Below, piece after piece: positions 33,456 to 44,120 of a DNA stretch of 64,000 nt (positions are counted from its first letter, which is position 1; each line of letters starts with the position of its first letter). The stretch lies in contig JADNRX010000176.1 of assembly GCA_015501595.1 (NCBI GenBank), positions 1 through 64,000 of the forward strand. The letters run 5' to 3'. The DNA is from Hymenopellis radicata. Lineage: Eukaryota; Basidiomycota; Agaricomycetes; Agaricales; Physalacriaceae. Below the pieces are notes generated by a model, which saw only the letters and a list, made by a program, of their open reading frames with translations, made no database searches and had not been told where the DNA came from. Both the position numbers and the translations under genes were made by a program.

Positions 33456-33742
33456 TGTAACGATTGGGTGTTACGTGCACGTTACCCACCTCGCGGCGTA
33501 GCGAATTTCATCACGGACAGAGTTCCTTATCTCGACTCTTATTTCAACATGATTACTCAGCTGTCTTTTTTCGTATAAATACTCGCAGACTTTACAGTAG
33601 ATGGACCAGGTTCTCCGAATCTACTACACTTACACCAGTCATTTCGGACCCTCTGAGATTCTTCATCGCCGTCGACTCTCATCTCCATCCTCAACATACC
33701 CGTGTGACGGCTACCGTGATCTGGAATCACGCTAACCTCACA
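33456..33742 (+). repeat. 3' LTR
   Basis: 287 bp, reads identical to the 5' LTR and is followed by the target duplicate CATGA. Confidence 0.95.
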
Positions 33743-33940
33743 CATGATTAACCCCGTTCCTTGTACATTTTCATGCACAAGACCAGATGGAATCATGAAA
33801 ATTGACACGCCTTGGCTTCCCTCTTGATGTCCCTTTTCCGTCGCCACCTAAGCTGGGTCCATTTTCTATTCGGAAATCTGACAGTAGGCGGAGCGTGGAA
33901 CAGGCCTCTCACGCTGCTCGGGACTCGCCCCGCTGTACCT

Positions 33941-34233
33941 CACCGTTAGGCGGTACTGTATTTGGCCGAGCCTCAGCTTGATTCAAACCCTCTTCAGGCA
34001 CGTAAACGTGAACTCGGGCATAGAGATCCGTTTTCGTTCCACGAGTCTGCATCTGCCTCCAGGATGAACTTCGAAGACATGATAAGCTGAAGTCGAAAAG
34101 GCGCAACCAACGCTGCGATGTCAAGCGAGAGTCTGCCGAACTGATTGCTGCAGGACCACGCACGAAGAAGGTTAAGAGGGAGACCGTCGCCGCCAAAGCG
34201 ATAATGGATGTGATTGACCTGACGGCGGATTAA
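33941..34233 (+). pseudogene. DUF7918 C-terminal fragment
   Basis: Begins within an intron of the DUF7918 B gene and includes the last two exons. It retains KRRNQRCDVKRESAE, the basic RTKKVKRET segment and VIDLTAD with TAA at 34231-34233. No DUF7918 core precedes it, so it is an orphan 3' end produced by the duplication boundary. Confidence 0.8.
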
Positions 34234-34329
34234 AAAGTCGCGAGCTAGTACTTCATCGAGCGTGGCTGGGAGTGACCGTCGGATGCAGCACCGGATATAT
34301 GTACAGTAGCAAAATTAGATATCCCTTTC

Positions 34330-34850
34330 AATCTTGTCCTCTAAGGAGTCGACAATTCAAGCGACAATTTCATTTGGCAGCAAAACTTCCTGGTGACCCA
34401 TGTCACGGAAGGTCAGGCATTTGTGACTGATCGCGTTTTGCCTCCCTTCCACGACAATACTTACCTGCAGCCATGCTCCAGTTACGGAGACACACGCCCC
34501 TAGGTTGTCGTTGATTACATTTCCGCGGCTGGTTATCGAATTGAAGAATATGAAGCCAATGTTGGAGCACCTCCGACTGAAGCGAAGGAGGTACATTTCC
34601 TAGCACTATCCACAATAATTGAGCACACTGTTAGACGAGATACATCAATACTATATGGGCGACTCTCCAACATACTACACAGCCGGCGTTGATGATTACA
34701 AACACCCCCGGATTTTCCTTGAAGCGTCCAACAGGCCAGCTCAGACCACGAGAACTTGCGGACATACGAGTATCAAGAACAGCAATGCGGCTAATTCATT
34801 TTGGCACATGTGAGTATTACAGGTGAGCATACGTAGTCAGGTCGTGCTTC
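34330..34850 (+). pseudogene. Decayed copy of hypothetical left-arm gene
   Basis: The frame LVTHVTEGQAFVTDRVLPPF followed by SSYGDTRP is cut by TAG where the left copy has TCG. The second exon (ITNTPGFSLKRPTGQLRPRE) is kept and the last exon is degraded. It also has an insertion near its start relative to the left arm. Confidence 0.5.
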
Positions 34851-35305
34851 AGGCGAATCGAATACCGCGCCGAAGCTCCTGCGGGTCTGTCCGGCGGACA
34901 GCTCAACCGAAGTGCTTTCAAGACGTGGACTGTTCCTGTGATGAGCTTGATGTTTTTCCAGTGGATTTCAAGGAACTCCGACAAAGGAAGCAGGTTCCCC
35001 CATAAGCAAGTCCACATTCTCGTATCTTCAATGCCTCCCTGATTCTCAATTCAATTTAGGAAACAATGGCTGGATCGTTGATAAACTATTCAGCGAACTG
35101 TGTTTTCCTTTATTGGCGGCATAACAGACCCTGCACATCCACGGATGGTCCACATCATCCCCTCGTCGCTCAGACTAATAAAGTGCTTGACGTGCTCGCT
35201 CTACTCCTCACCATTCCGCCGCGATTCAGCGCCTCTCTTTTTTTCTCTGCGATTCTGCGATTCAGGGATTCGCCCTCACTCATTAGCCGTACTTCCTTTT
35301 CCAAC

Positions 35306-36182
35306 ATGCTTCCGCATCATCCCTCTCACCCGCAGGATCTCAACGGGCCCGCCACGTTCGCTGTAACCACAACGTACACCGTGACCACCACGTACACCGT
35401 GTCCGGGCCCGTGGCCGCCCCGTACACTGTCGAGCCCGTGGCCACCACATACAACGCGCCCGTGACCACCACGTACAACGTACCTGTGGTCACCGCGTAC
35501 GCCGTGCCCCGCTACGACCCATCTGCCGTCCCCGCTCCTCATGTTATTGCGCAGCCCCCCCTTCGTCCACAGAGTGGGAAGGCACCATCATGGCGCTCTC
35601 CTGTACGATTCGGTCCATACCGGTTCGTGTCCGTGCATACCTTGTCTGCAGTCAACTCAATCAATGATTTTGTACAGCCTCTCGAGAATACCGCGCAAGG
35701 TTACCCCCGCGGCTGCTCGACAACTGGCACCTCGGTATGCCGCAGCTTTGCCAGCAGCATCTTCGTCTACCGAGAGCTCTCAAAGGTCTTCCCAGATCCC
35801 GACGCCCGAGCCTGCGGTTGACGTAGATGTCTTTCCATCACCCGAGCCCGTTGACTTGTCTGTCCTTCCATCACCCGCACCCGCCATTGACTTGTCGGTC
35901 TTTCCATCAGACGAAGCGTGGCAGTCTATGCTATCCTACGTTGAACCAGTTCCGAGGTCTCTCACCCCACCGAGCTCTCCGGGCTCCTCTTCCGCTTTGA
36001 CTGCGCCAGAGCCTACGGTCACTGAGAGCTCCGCTCCAGACGTGTCTGCTGAAATTGACTCGGAGCTGGAAGCACCCCAGATAATAGACAGTCTGGCGGA
36101 GCAGACGACATCCTCGGAAATCCTGACTGCTGAAGAGGCAATGATGTTCGACATGCTGATTGATGAGAATATCTTCCTTTAG
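35306..36182 (+). CDS. TYTV-repeat / Ser-Pro-rich acidic protein (right copy)
   Basis: Two exons (35306-35622, 35678-36182) give 273 residues, in frame throughout. It differs from the left copy (10202-11057) mainly by extra SGPVAAPYTVEPV and GPA insertions in the TYTV repeat region and by loss of one PPKT unit. The acidic Ser/Pro tail ends IDENIFL as in the left copy. No known domain. Preservation of both copies suggests either function or low indel load. Confidence 0.75.
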
Positions 36183-36896
36183 TTACTTTACAGTTTGGTC
36201 ATTAGGTTACTCACAGCATGCGCTGTATTATGCCCATTTTATACTATGTTACATCTGAGTATTTATGCACTTCTCTCGCTATAGAACGCAAGTCTGAATC
36301 TTAAACGCAGCAACATCCTTCTCGCCAGTGTAGGTTTACCCTTGCTAGGATTAACTTTCCGTTCGGTTTCTTGTTTTCTACCAGAGCATCCACATCTGGT
36401 GGGCGATACTAAGCATGAACAGGGTTAGGCCCAACTCATACTCAGTTGGTAAGGATTGCAAGTTGATGAGTCAGCCTTGCCGCCGGCAAAGCGTCCGATT
36501 TTTCCCTCTTTTTTCCTTCCTCCACCAGCCTAGCTTCACAGTTCGACAGCTGCGCTAACACGGACATTCTATGACACTATGCTTATTGCTTCACACAGTA
36601 ACTGCTCAGAACTAGGGAATCATCGCGTCTGTGGACGTTCATCACGAATGCCGCCACATCTCACCAACGGGACGGTACCGCATCCGCTGGCGGTCCACCT
36701 GCCTAAGTACCAATCTGTCTGAACAGATACTGGGTAAGCCATGACCTGCCGTCCGGCGCTATGTGAGCGTCCATTCGGAGACACTGTGCGCAAATTCGAA
36801 GATCTCGGGGAGTCAGGTCAGAAGCCTGCATCCCCGGACGAGTGCAGTCTGTCACGGATGCTTTAATTCTTATGGTCAGCCAGATATTTGCCTCCG
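36183..36896. other. Intergenic region
   Basis: Mirror of about 9642-10201. No additional gene seen. Confidence 0.4.
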
Positions 36897-37061
36897 ATGA
36901 CTGGATGTGTCCAAAATGCCACCTTTTCGCAACCTGCACTGACTCCCGCTCTCTGGGTCGATGAATATCGTGAGTGTTCCCGTAAAGAATTTCGACGCTT
37001 TTCTCTCATTGGAATTGATAACAGTGTTACGTATGTCCTCTTTGAAAAACGGCGCTTTTAG
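36897..37061 (+). CDS. Conserved 54-residue ORF (right arm)
   Basis: Starts MTGCVQNATFSQPALTPA and ends YVLFEKRRF. Same length and no indel compared with 9477-9641; 8 of 54 residues differ. No domain recognised. Confidence 0.45.
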   Translation: MTGCVQNATFSQPALTPALWVDEYRECSRKEFRRFSLIGIDNSVTYVLFEKRRF

Positions 37062-37408
37062 GAAGTGTGGCGCACATAATCAATTGATCTTAGGTAGATT
37101 CCCAAGGCCGCTCGTTCATGTTCTTGGCTCCTTGAACTGATGCAACTCTCAACAGAGTGCTTCCTAATTTGGTTGTTGCTCTAAACCTTGCACGGCCGTT
37201 GAGGCCGTCTCAAGAGTCACGGTCCACAAGGGTCGAACAATGGCCTGTAGCCCAGATTGGTAATTCTAATTCTCCCACGGCGCGCATTCTCGATCACGCA
37301 CTGCGAGCATTGCTTTTCTTTGTTGTTCTTGCTTTCGCCCACACCACCACATTCAGCTAACTCTTCCTCTAACAACGACTACAACGATATCCACCCGTCA
37401 TTAATCAA

Positions 37409-38207
37409 ATGGCTTTCGACCCGTACTGCACCAGCTCCTTCCTCCTCGACACTTATCGTCACGAAATCTCCGTCCCCACGTCGAAACCCACCATCAAGAA
37501 AAGACGCAAGGCCACGAAACCCACCAAACAACAAAAGTCGCAGAGCGACAACATGCCCGTTCCTCCTTCACCCGCACCAGTCGTCGGCACGACTCCCGTT
37601 ACTGTGGCCGCGAATGCACTCGCTCCTCCACTCCGGGAGGCGGCCCTCAGTTTGGCTGATAACGCGCTGAAGGTGGCGGAGCCTGATGGTCAAGACGACG
37701 GCTCCTGGGTCGCTGCCGCGCCCATTCCACGCGTCCAGGTCATCGAGAAACGGAAGCGGACTCTCTCAGACTTCAACAAGCCTGAGGAAGTGAAGAAGGC
37801 GCGACGCGACGAAGGATTGGAGGCCAAAGGAAAGCAAAGGGAGATTCTCGGCGCTGAAGGGGTAAGTCTCGTTACTTCAGCGAAGGTCTGTTTGTCGCTG
37901 ACTTCAGTGTAGCATTCTCCGCCTTCCCCTCAACTCGAAACTTGCCCTGCCGGGAACGATGACTCGGATGGGCTTGTAGACCCGGCGACTAGGGCATACA
38001 TGGATAATGTAAGGTTTTCTCGTTTCCAGTGGCGCATGATATCCTAACTCAGTACTTTCCTAGATCCTCGCGCACATTTCGGCTTCAGCTGCCGCAGTCG
38101 ATCTCGACGAGGCTTCTTCTTATAATAAAGAGAATTGGTTTGATCGAACTACGCTCTTCCTTCCACGTCTAATTCTTCGAGGAATCCGACTTGTTTGCCA
38201 GTGGTAA
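37409..38207 (+). pseudogene. Acidic nuclear-like protein, right copy, C-terminus frameshifted
   Basis: Starts MAFDPYCTSSFLLDTYRHEI and runs intact through VVGTTPVTVAANALAPP, EKRKRTLSDFNKPEE and two introns (about 37862-37911 and 38010-38064) to ASSYNKENWF. There one base is missing relative to the left copy, so it ends LFLPRLILRGIRLVCQW instead of the acidic left-arm tail. The transcript may still be made, but the acidic tail is gone. Confidence 0.65.
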
Positions 38208-39018
38208 CGGCTGGTTTGCGTTGTGGTCGACGCCCAATCGGAAGCGTTCTTACCAGGCTTCGGGGGTGAGACTTGGGGAATGACAGCGAACTGGTCAAGG
38301 ACTACTAATCCCCATCCGTCTATCGAAGGCCGGTCTGCCCTCGAAGCAGATTTGTGAAGACGTGATTATTTTTCTTCTCTCGTTGATTTATCCTAGCATT
38401 GTACTATCATATATCACATCGCTATGTATCTACTATCGTTATCTCGTAGGTTCTCATTTCTTATTCGTTATGCTGTCTGTTGTTGTCTGTACTCGCTATT
38501 GTTGTGCTGTAATTCTACTACCTCCTTACGATTTGAAAGCGTCTTCGATCGCACGTACCGTGCTTCATGAATATGGAGGCCAGAATTAACATTCATGTCG
38601 CTTCCTCAAGCTCTTCTGCTCACTGTAATCGACAACAACGTCTAGGAGGAAGCCGCATATACTCAGTTCATCCGTGAGAGAAGTCAGCGAATTCCTGTGC
38701 CGCATAAAGACTGTCCTGGACTAGTACTTGGAATTCATGTTTAAAAATTGTAGATCACAACAGTTGAATTGGAATACAGTACACGAATAAATAACAAACA
38801 TCCACCTGAATACGAAAATATCAAAGGTATCTACTCGGAGTATCTTCATTAAGCGAGAGCATCTGGATTAATCAACTCGTCAAAGAGTTCGTCCCATTCC
38901 TCCTCCTGCACTCCCGCAGCCTTAGCATCCGCCTCCTTGTGCTCACCTTGCTGAGCAATTACCGTCGTTTCCTCCTCATCCTCTGAGAAATCCGACGCGT
39001 CCTCTTCACCCTCCTCCT

Positions 39019-41211
39019 CTACCTCTCACTCTCATCGGAGAGTTCGTGCGCAGTTTCCATCGAAGACGACACAGGCGAAGGATCATCCGCCGAGAGCGCC
39101 CTCCTGCCTTGACCGCCCACAGGCTGCTTATCGTCCAGCGGAACGGGATAATAAGTAGGACAATCGTGCGGCCAAATGCCGTCCTCCTTCATGTCCTCCA
39201 GCAGGCCCCACCATCCTACTATCGTCGTATTCGCTTCGTCTGGGCTCAACGCCTTCAAACTCCCAACCCCCAAATCAGATTCGCCGAGAGCACGGACGAT
39301 GACAGCGATCTCGAGAGAATGGATGGGTAACTGTGGTGGCAAGCCGAAGAGGACATCGCCGTGGAGAAGCTTGGGCTCGTGCAGGCCCGCTGCGTAGAGG
39401 AGGAGATCGTAGCGGCGCAAAACGACGTAGTCGTCAATGCAGCGGGGCGGACTCGAGGCTTCGACAGAACTTGTTTCCGTTACGATTTCATTCTGGTCGG
39501 AATCCGGAAGAACGGTTTCGTTTTCCTGAGGCTGAGAATAAAGAATTTTGTCAGCAGTTTCAATGTGTGTGCAAATTTCACTTACAATTCCTGTCTCCTG
39601 GACCTCGCCGGCTTCTTCGATAGTTTCAAGATGTTTCTGATGAACGGCGTAAGAACAAAAGCCAGAAGGGAAATGAAGCACGGAATTACTCACAGTCTGA
39701 GGGACCTTTGGTGTCATCTCACTTTCGGATACCACCTTCGCCTTTTTCGCCTGCCTCTTCTCCTCCTCATCCTTGCCTTCATCATGTCTCCTCTTGCCAG
39801 TAATAGGCTCTGTAGCGCTCCTGCGCAGTTGGGGAGGCGGTCGAGGTACATTTACCTGCTGAGCATTCGATGTCGCAGGCTGACGCGGCTTCGAGAGCAT
39901 GTACGCGTACGGATTAGAGCTCAGATCCGCTGGCGTCGTCATAGATTGCTGGAGCGGAGACGGTCCCACTGGAGCGCGCGTACCAACAGGGCGCATTTGC
40001 GGTGGCTGAGTGGGCAAGCTCTGCGTCCGTTGAACCGCAGTGGGAGCAGGAGGAGCCGCGAATTGACGGGGTGGATTAACGGGAACGCTTAATGAACGAG
40101 GTCCTGCCTGGCGTGCAGGCGGGGCCGGAGGCGTGAACTCGTACCCTGCAAAGCGCGTCGGGCCTGTGGATTGAGCTGCTGTAGAGCGCGCAGCAACAGG
40201 GCGCATCTGCGGTGGTTGAGCGGGCAAGCTCTGCGTCCGTTGAACCGGAATGGGAGCAGGAGGAGCCGCGAATTGACGAGGTGGATGAACGGGAACGCTT
40301 GATGTACGAGGTCCTGCCTGGCGTGCAGGCGGGGCCGGCGCCATGAACATCGGGCCTGTGGATTGAGCTGAATTTCCAGCGGTAGCGTTGACAGCGACAG
40401 GCTGATGAGGATAATGATTCAACGTCGACGGCCGCGAGACTGAACGACTGCTAGTCTTTGGCGCTGCGACAGAACGCTGGAGCTGCGACCCGCTGATGGG
40501 CCTTTCATTGACAAGATGAGGCGGCTGTGAAGGCGTCCTCGACGTAGCATTGGTCGAGGTGGACCGGTGAGATGTAGCTGTCGTGCGCATCTGAGTAGGA
40601 TGGTGTATATTTGCACTCGTGGTGTGTCCAGAAACGATGGACTGGGCTGGGAGACTGTGCGTCCTTTGAACTTGAAGCTGGGCTGCGGGTAGAGCACCTT
40701 GTGGCATGGACTGAGAGAACGAGTAACCGCTATGCGGGCGAGACGCGTTGGGTGCCGAGGGATAAACACCAGCGGGGAAAGTAGGTTGGTAATGTGCGAC
40801 GGGCGCGTGCTGGTCGTTTCCAGCATGGGGTTGAGGTAGTAAGTGTTGGTATCGAAGATCGAGCGCTCGGCCTCGGTTGTTCTGCAGCGTAAATTGGCTA
40901 AGCGGATGATTCTGTGGGGGTGTTGGCATCTGCGGCATGGGCGGTTGAGTAGGATGCGCGAGTGCAGGTGCACCACCTCCGACCGGGGGCATCGGGAAAG
41001 CGCGCTCAGTGGGATAGTTTTCAGCACGGGGATAGTGAACGGAGTTCGCGCTGGGATTGGTCGGGGCGAGCGCAAATTGCGTCTCGCGGGACTGTAAAAT
41101 ATCGGTCAGCAAAATACGCGAGATTATCGTGAAATTAAACGCGCTTACTGGCTGCATGCCACCCAAAGCGTTCGCCAGCGAACTACTATTAGAGTAAAAG
41201 GTCGGATGCAT
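39019..41211 (-). CDS. Pro/Gln-rich protein, right copy, acidic tail lost
   Basis: Starts MHPTFYSNSSSLANALGG at 41211. The introns of the left copy are conserved but here are multiples of three without stops, so the frame also reads through unspliced. A unit of about 66 residues (APPARQAGP to QTQSLP-type phrases) is present twice in tandem; the left copy has one. The basic KRRHDEGK...KKAKV segment and the ordered block are retained. A one-base deletion near 39020-39030 changes DSDEVEEE to ESER and a stop. It thereby removes about 60 acidic residues; the ancestral stop would have been at 38849. Confidence 0.7.
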   Translation of the reverse strand: MHPTFYSNSSSLANALGGMQPVSAFNFTIISRILLTDILQSRETQFALAPTNPSANSVHYPRAENYPTERAFPMPPVGGGAPALAHPTQPPMPQMPTPPQNHPLSQFTLQNNRGRALDLRYQHLLPQPHAGNDQHAPVAHYQPTFPAGVYPSAPNASRPHSGYSFSQSMPQGALPAAQLQVQRTHSLPAQSIVSGHTTSANIHHPTQMRTTATSHRSTSTNATSRTPSQPPHLVNERPISGSQLQRSVAAPKTSSRSVSRPSTLNHYPHQPVAVNATAGNSAQSTGPMFMAPAPPARQAGPRTSSVPVHPPRQFAAPPAPIPVQRTQSLPAQPPQMRPVAARSTAAQSTGPTRFAGYEFTPPAPPARQAGPRSLSVPVNPPRQFAAPPAPTAVQRTQSLPTQPPQMRPVGTRAPVGPSPLQQSMTTPADLSSNPYAYMLSKPRQPATSNAQQVNVPRPPPQLRRSATEPITGKRRHDEGKDEEEKRQAKKAKVVSESEMTPKVPQTVSNSVLHFPSGFCSYAVHQKHLETIEEAGEVQETGIVSEICTHIETADKILYSQPQENETVLPDSDQNEIVTETSSVEASSPPRCIDDYVVLRRYDLLLYAAGLHEPKLLHGDVLFGLPPQLPIHSLEIAVIVRALGESDLGVGSLKALSPDEANTTIVGWWGLLEDMKEDGIWPHDCPTYYPVPLDDKQPVGGQGRRALSADDPSPVSSSMETAHELSDESER

Positions 41212-41429
41212 TCTGGCGAGTAATGATCATGAAGGTGGGGAGCAAATGAAAGTAGATTGGGAAGGTGGAGGTATAAATAATAAAATAGACCATCAACAAA
41301 GGTTCCTCAACCCTTGGACCACACGTGATCAAGTCAAAGTGTGTACAATGGGCGTCCGCCGTGGAGTGGCTACGGTACAATGGTGCCGAGTGCTGTTGAA
41401 TGATGCCGAGTATGTGGACGAACGATCGA

Positions 41430-41912
41430 CCACATCAATATGGCGACGACAGTAAGCGTGGCGCACTATTAATGAACGATGTTCCTGCTTTCGGTTCTAC
41501 AAGGTCCCCACCGCATAGCAGAACAATCAACACAGCCAGGTCGATGGTCACAGCATAGTCATAGTGAGAAGAAAGCACCCCTATCCGGAAAACGCCAGTT
41601 TGTGAGCAAGAAAATAGGTCAGAGTTATCGATGCTCGGGTGAAATCTAACCGGGGAGAGAGCCGTTAGCGTTTATGCCGTTAGAGTATCCCGAGAAGACA
41701 CGTACCAGGATGCTGTTGACAACGGACATACTCGAAGAGTCGATAACCAGCGTCTAGTAATTCACAGAGCGATAAACGCTTCGCGTGCGCCTAAATGAAT
41801 TTTTGCGTTTTACCTGCAGCAATCATTAAAGCTAGGAAAAGAAGGAAGAAGGAAGAAGGAAAAGGCACGCCATTCTCGGGCAAGACGATGCCAAACGAGG
41901 ACAAGCAGTTGC
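41430..41912 (-). pseudogene. Remnant of LIM-like gene (right arm)
   Basis: Only flanking pieces match the left arm: the RRTRSV-type coding start at about 41790-41830, then directly the later exon (LCELLDAGYRL) at about 41750. About 450 bp including the LIM motif, and a further ~300 bp upstream, are absent. Confidence 0.45.
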
Positions 41913-42148
41913 TGCATGTTTCTTTCGGATCGATATCGCGTCGTATTTTATTGAATCGAGTGGAAAGAATATATGAAATGTTTAATAGATACTAGTACAT
42001 ATTACCCACAATAAGTAGGCCAGCCTGTAATGTTCAATCCTCCTAATAGTACAGAAAGTGATACAAACGAAATGCCCGGGAGAGAAAACAGCAAACAGAA
42101 AACAAAGATCGGAATAAAATAGAAAGCGCACACTATATGAAGATTCCC

Positions 42149-44120
42149 TCATGCCCATCCATCTTCAATCCACCACCGCTTTTCCGCCCCGCTTATACTC
42201 CACTCGGCGACGCTCTCAGTCGTCGCTACATATACATAACCGCCAGTCGGGTCGAAACACACACCCGCGATGTCGAGCCCGTCTGTTCCTGCACTATCGC
42301 CTGCAAGCTCTTCCTCTCTGACCACGGAAATCCTGCGTGCTGGAGGCGAGAATGACGTTAAGCGCGCCCCAATATGTACGGATGGCGACGGCGAGGATGA
42401 CCTGGACGGCGTATGGGACGATAGACAATCCAACTCATCGCACCACCATGCCGTCATCATCCCTATCGCGCTCTTCTGTCGCGTAGAATTCCGTAGCCAT
42501 CGCGGTCAGCGCTGCGCCGCGTCCTGATTCCATGACCGGCGAGAAGGACCTGGACATCATTCTCCACATCCCGGTCACCCATGGATGGTATCACCACGAG
42601 GTCGTCATCTGTGTCCCCCGTGGGAGTAGAACGCCGTGATCTCCGTCTCCGGGACGAGGGCGACATGGATGGAATTCGGAATGTGTCCTCGAGAGCCATA
42701 AACATGTATGAAGAAGGGGTTGGTGGGTCGTCGTATGACATTGTTGGAGGGGTAGCAATGCCAGATTGTGATAACGTAGGATGGGGTCGTCTTGCGGGCG
42801 AATGTGGAGGTGGTGGTGGCGGCGTCGGAGCATGGGGAGCCTGGACAATCTCTTCCGTCTCGAACGTCCTAGCGTCGATGATGTGTAATAGAGACTGTAT
42901 GCTAAAGTTTATCAGACAAGGCCCCCATTATAAGCGCAGGATGGATCTCACCTCAGTAAAGGTCATTATCTCCTTGCCCATGCCATTTCTGCCTCCTTGA
43001 CTGAACTTGACATTACGGACGCTCCAGCCAGGAGCCTTGCAGCTGCCTCGTGTCCACTCCCACGGATCGTCGGAAAGCCATCCAGTCGCGCCTCCATTTC
43101 CGAGAGCTACTCGTGACTTGTCAGTCTGGAACGTTTTCAATGGCTTCGTACTCCGGACGTCCCACACGGCGACAGTCCCTTCCTGTGACGCGACAGCGTA
43201 CTTGGTGCCATCGGATGAGAAAGCCGCAGAAAAAGAAGCTACCAAAGCTGTTGATGCATATGGTAGAAACGATACGTCGGGTGGAGGAAGCGATAGCGTG
43301 GCAATGGGTGTGATGTTGATATGGGAGCCACCAGTTAGTCGGTGGAGGAAAACTTTGGAGGTATCGCCGACAGAGAGCAAAGTGCGTCCATCCGGTGATA
43401 CGGAGGCTATATAAGATTGAGGTCAAGATTAGAAAAAGTAAATGGTAAGCGACACGCACAATGATTGATAGGCACGCCTAAATGTATACAGCCAGACTCG
43501 GGCAGCGACGTAAAGTGCTCGTTGCGGACGGGTATATCGAAGAATCTCACCGTCCCGTCGTTGTTGCTGACAGCCACCCTTGGCTCGACGCTGCTTTGAT
43601 TCGATGAAGTCATACTGAGCGATGTGAGGAGCAACGAATTGTTGATGGATCCTCGAATATGGTCGTCGTAGTGCCATCGCAGTTGAGCGCGGCGGTGTCG
43701 TGACGACGACGACGACGGCGAGTAGCACGACAGGTGCATCTCCGCCTCCTGCCCGCCCGCAGCAAGTATCGTGTCGTCGGTGCCCGGTATCATCATAGAC
43801 GTAAGCGTATTGGGCGTGAACGGTAAATCGACCAGCTTCCGCGCAGTCTGCGCGATATCGTTAGTAGCGTGTCCTTTGTCCAAGTGTGGCACTCACCGAG
43901 TCGGGCTTGTTGAGGTTATGTTCCATAAGAGCATTCTGCTTCACGTATGCTACCACGCCACGCTCGCGCGGGCATACAATAAGGTCTCGGAGCTGCCTGC
44001 ACACGGCTGAGTCGGATGCGCCAGTAATCATAAGCGTACTCACACATGACCAATATGCACGTCGGCCGACGCAACCGCCGTCGGAGTCGGCGAGCTCAAT
44101 AGTGGCATACCTCTCGCCAT
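42149..44120 (-). CDS. WD40-repeat protein with DUF2415 motif
   Basis: Starts MARGMPLLSSPTPTAVASAD at 44120. Spliced introns give HIGHVQLRDLIVCPRERGVV, VDLPFTPNTLTSMMIPG, WD-like blades (NNDGTVRFFDIPV, SVSPDGRTLLSVGD, FSSDGTKYAVASQEGTVAVW), then WSVRNVKFSQG ... EIMTFTEHTSLLHIIDARTF, which matches a DUF2415-type motif. The last blade (IAGVCFDPTGGYVYVATTES) ends at 42149. Between about 42450 and 42560 the frame changes twice without obvious introns, in a disordered linker. This may be missed splicing, sequence error or damage. Likely a scaffold protein; exact role unknown. Confidence 0.75.

Larger units (their letters stand above)
30215..33742 (+). mobile_element. Young non-autonomous LTR retroelement (gag-only)
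   Basis: A 3528-bp element is bounded by two 287-bp LTRs starting TGTAACG and ending CTCACA, and flanked by the direct repeat CATGA (30210-30214 and 33743-33747). The LTRs appear identical by direct reading. The 2.95-kb interior encodes Gag-like proteins with a CCHC zinc knuckle but no protease, reverse transcriptase, RNase H or integrase, so mobilisation would need enzymes from another element. It sits about 200 bp from the inner edge of the right duplication arm. The purine-rich stretch before the 3' LTR (GGTCCGGAGGGCGTA) is a weak polypurine-tract candidate. Confidence 0.92.
33941..41912 (-). repeat. Right arm of large inverted duplication
   Basis: Reverse-complement counterpart of 4105-12500. 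It lacks the LIM-coding segment of the left arm, but carries an extra internal repeat in the Pro-rich gene. Confidence 0.92.

Noticed and set aside
32876..33460. 194-codon frame near the retroelement 3' end as a possible integrase or protease remnant
   Set aside because: No DTG/DSG, YxDD, HHCC or DDE-type motif is visible; it overlaps the zinc-knuckle frame in another phase.
39361..40092. 243-codon plus-strand frame opposite the right Pro-rich gene
   Set aside because: It is antisense to a well-supported spliced gene, and the left-arm antisense frame is not conserved in length.
4105..41912. The inverted duplication as a Helitron or Maverick-type transposon
   Set aside because: There are no terminal motifs, target duplications or transposase/polymerase genes; the arms contain ordinary spliced genes.
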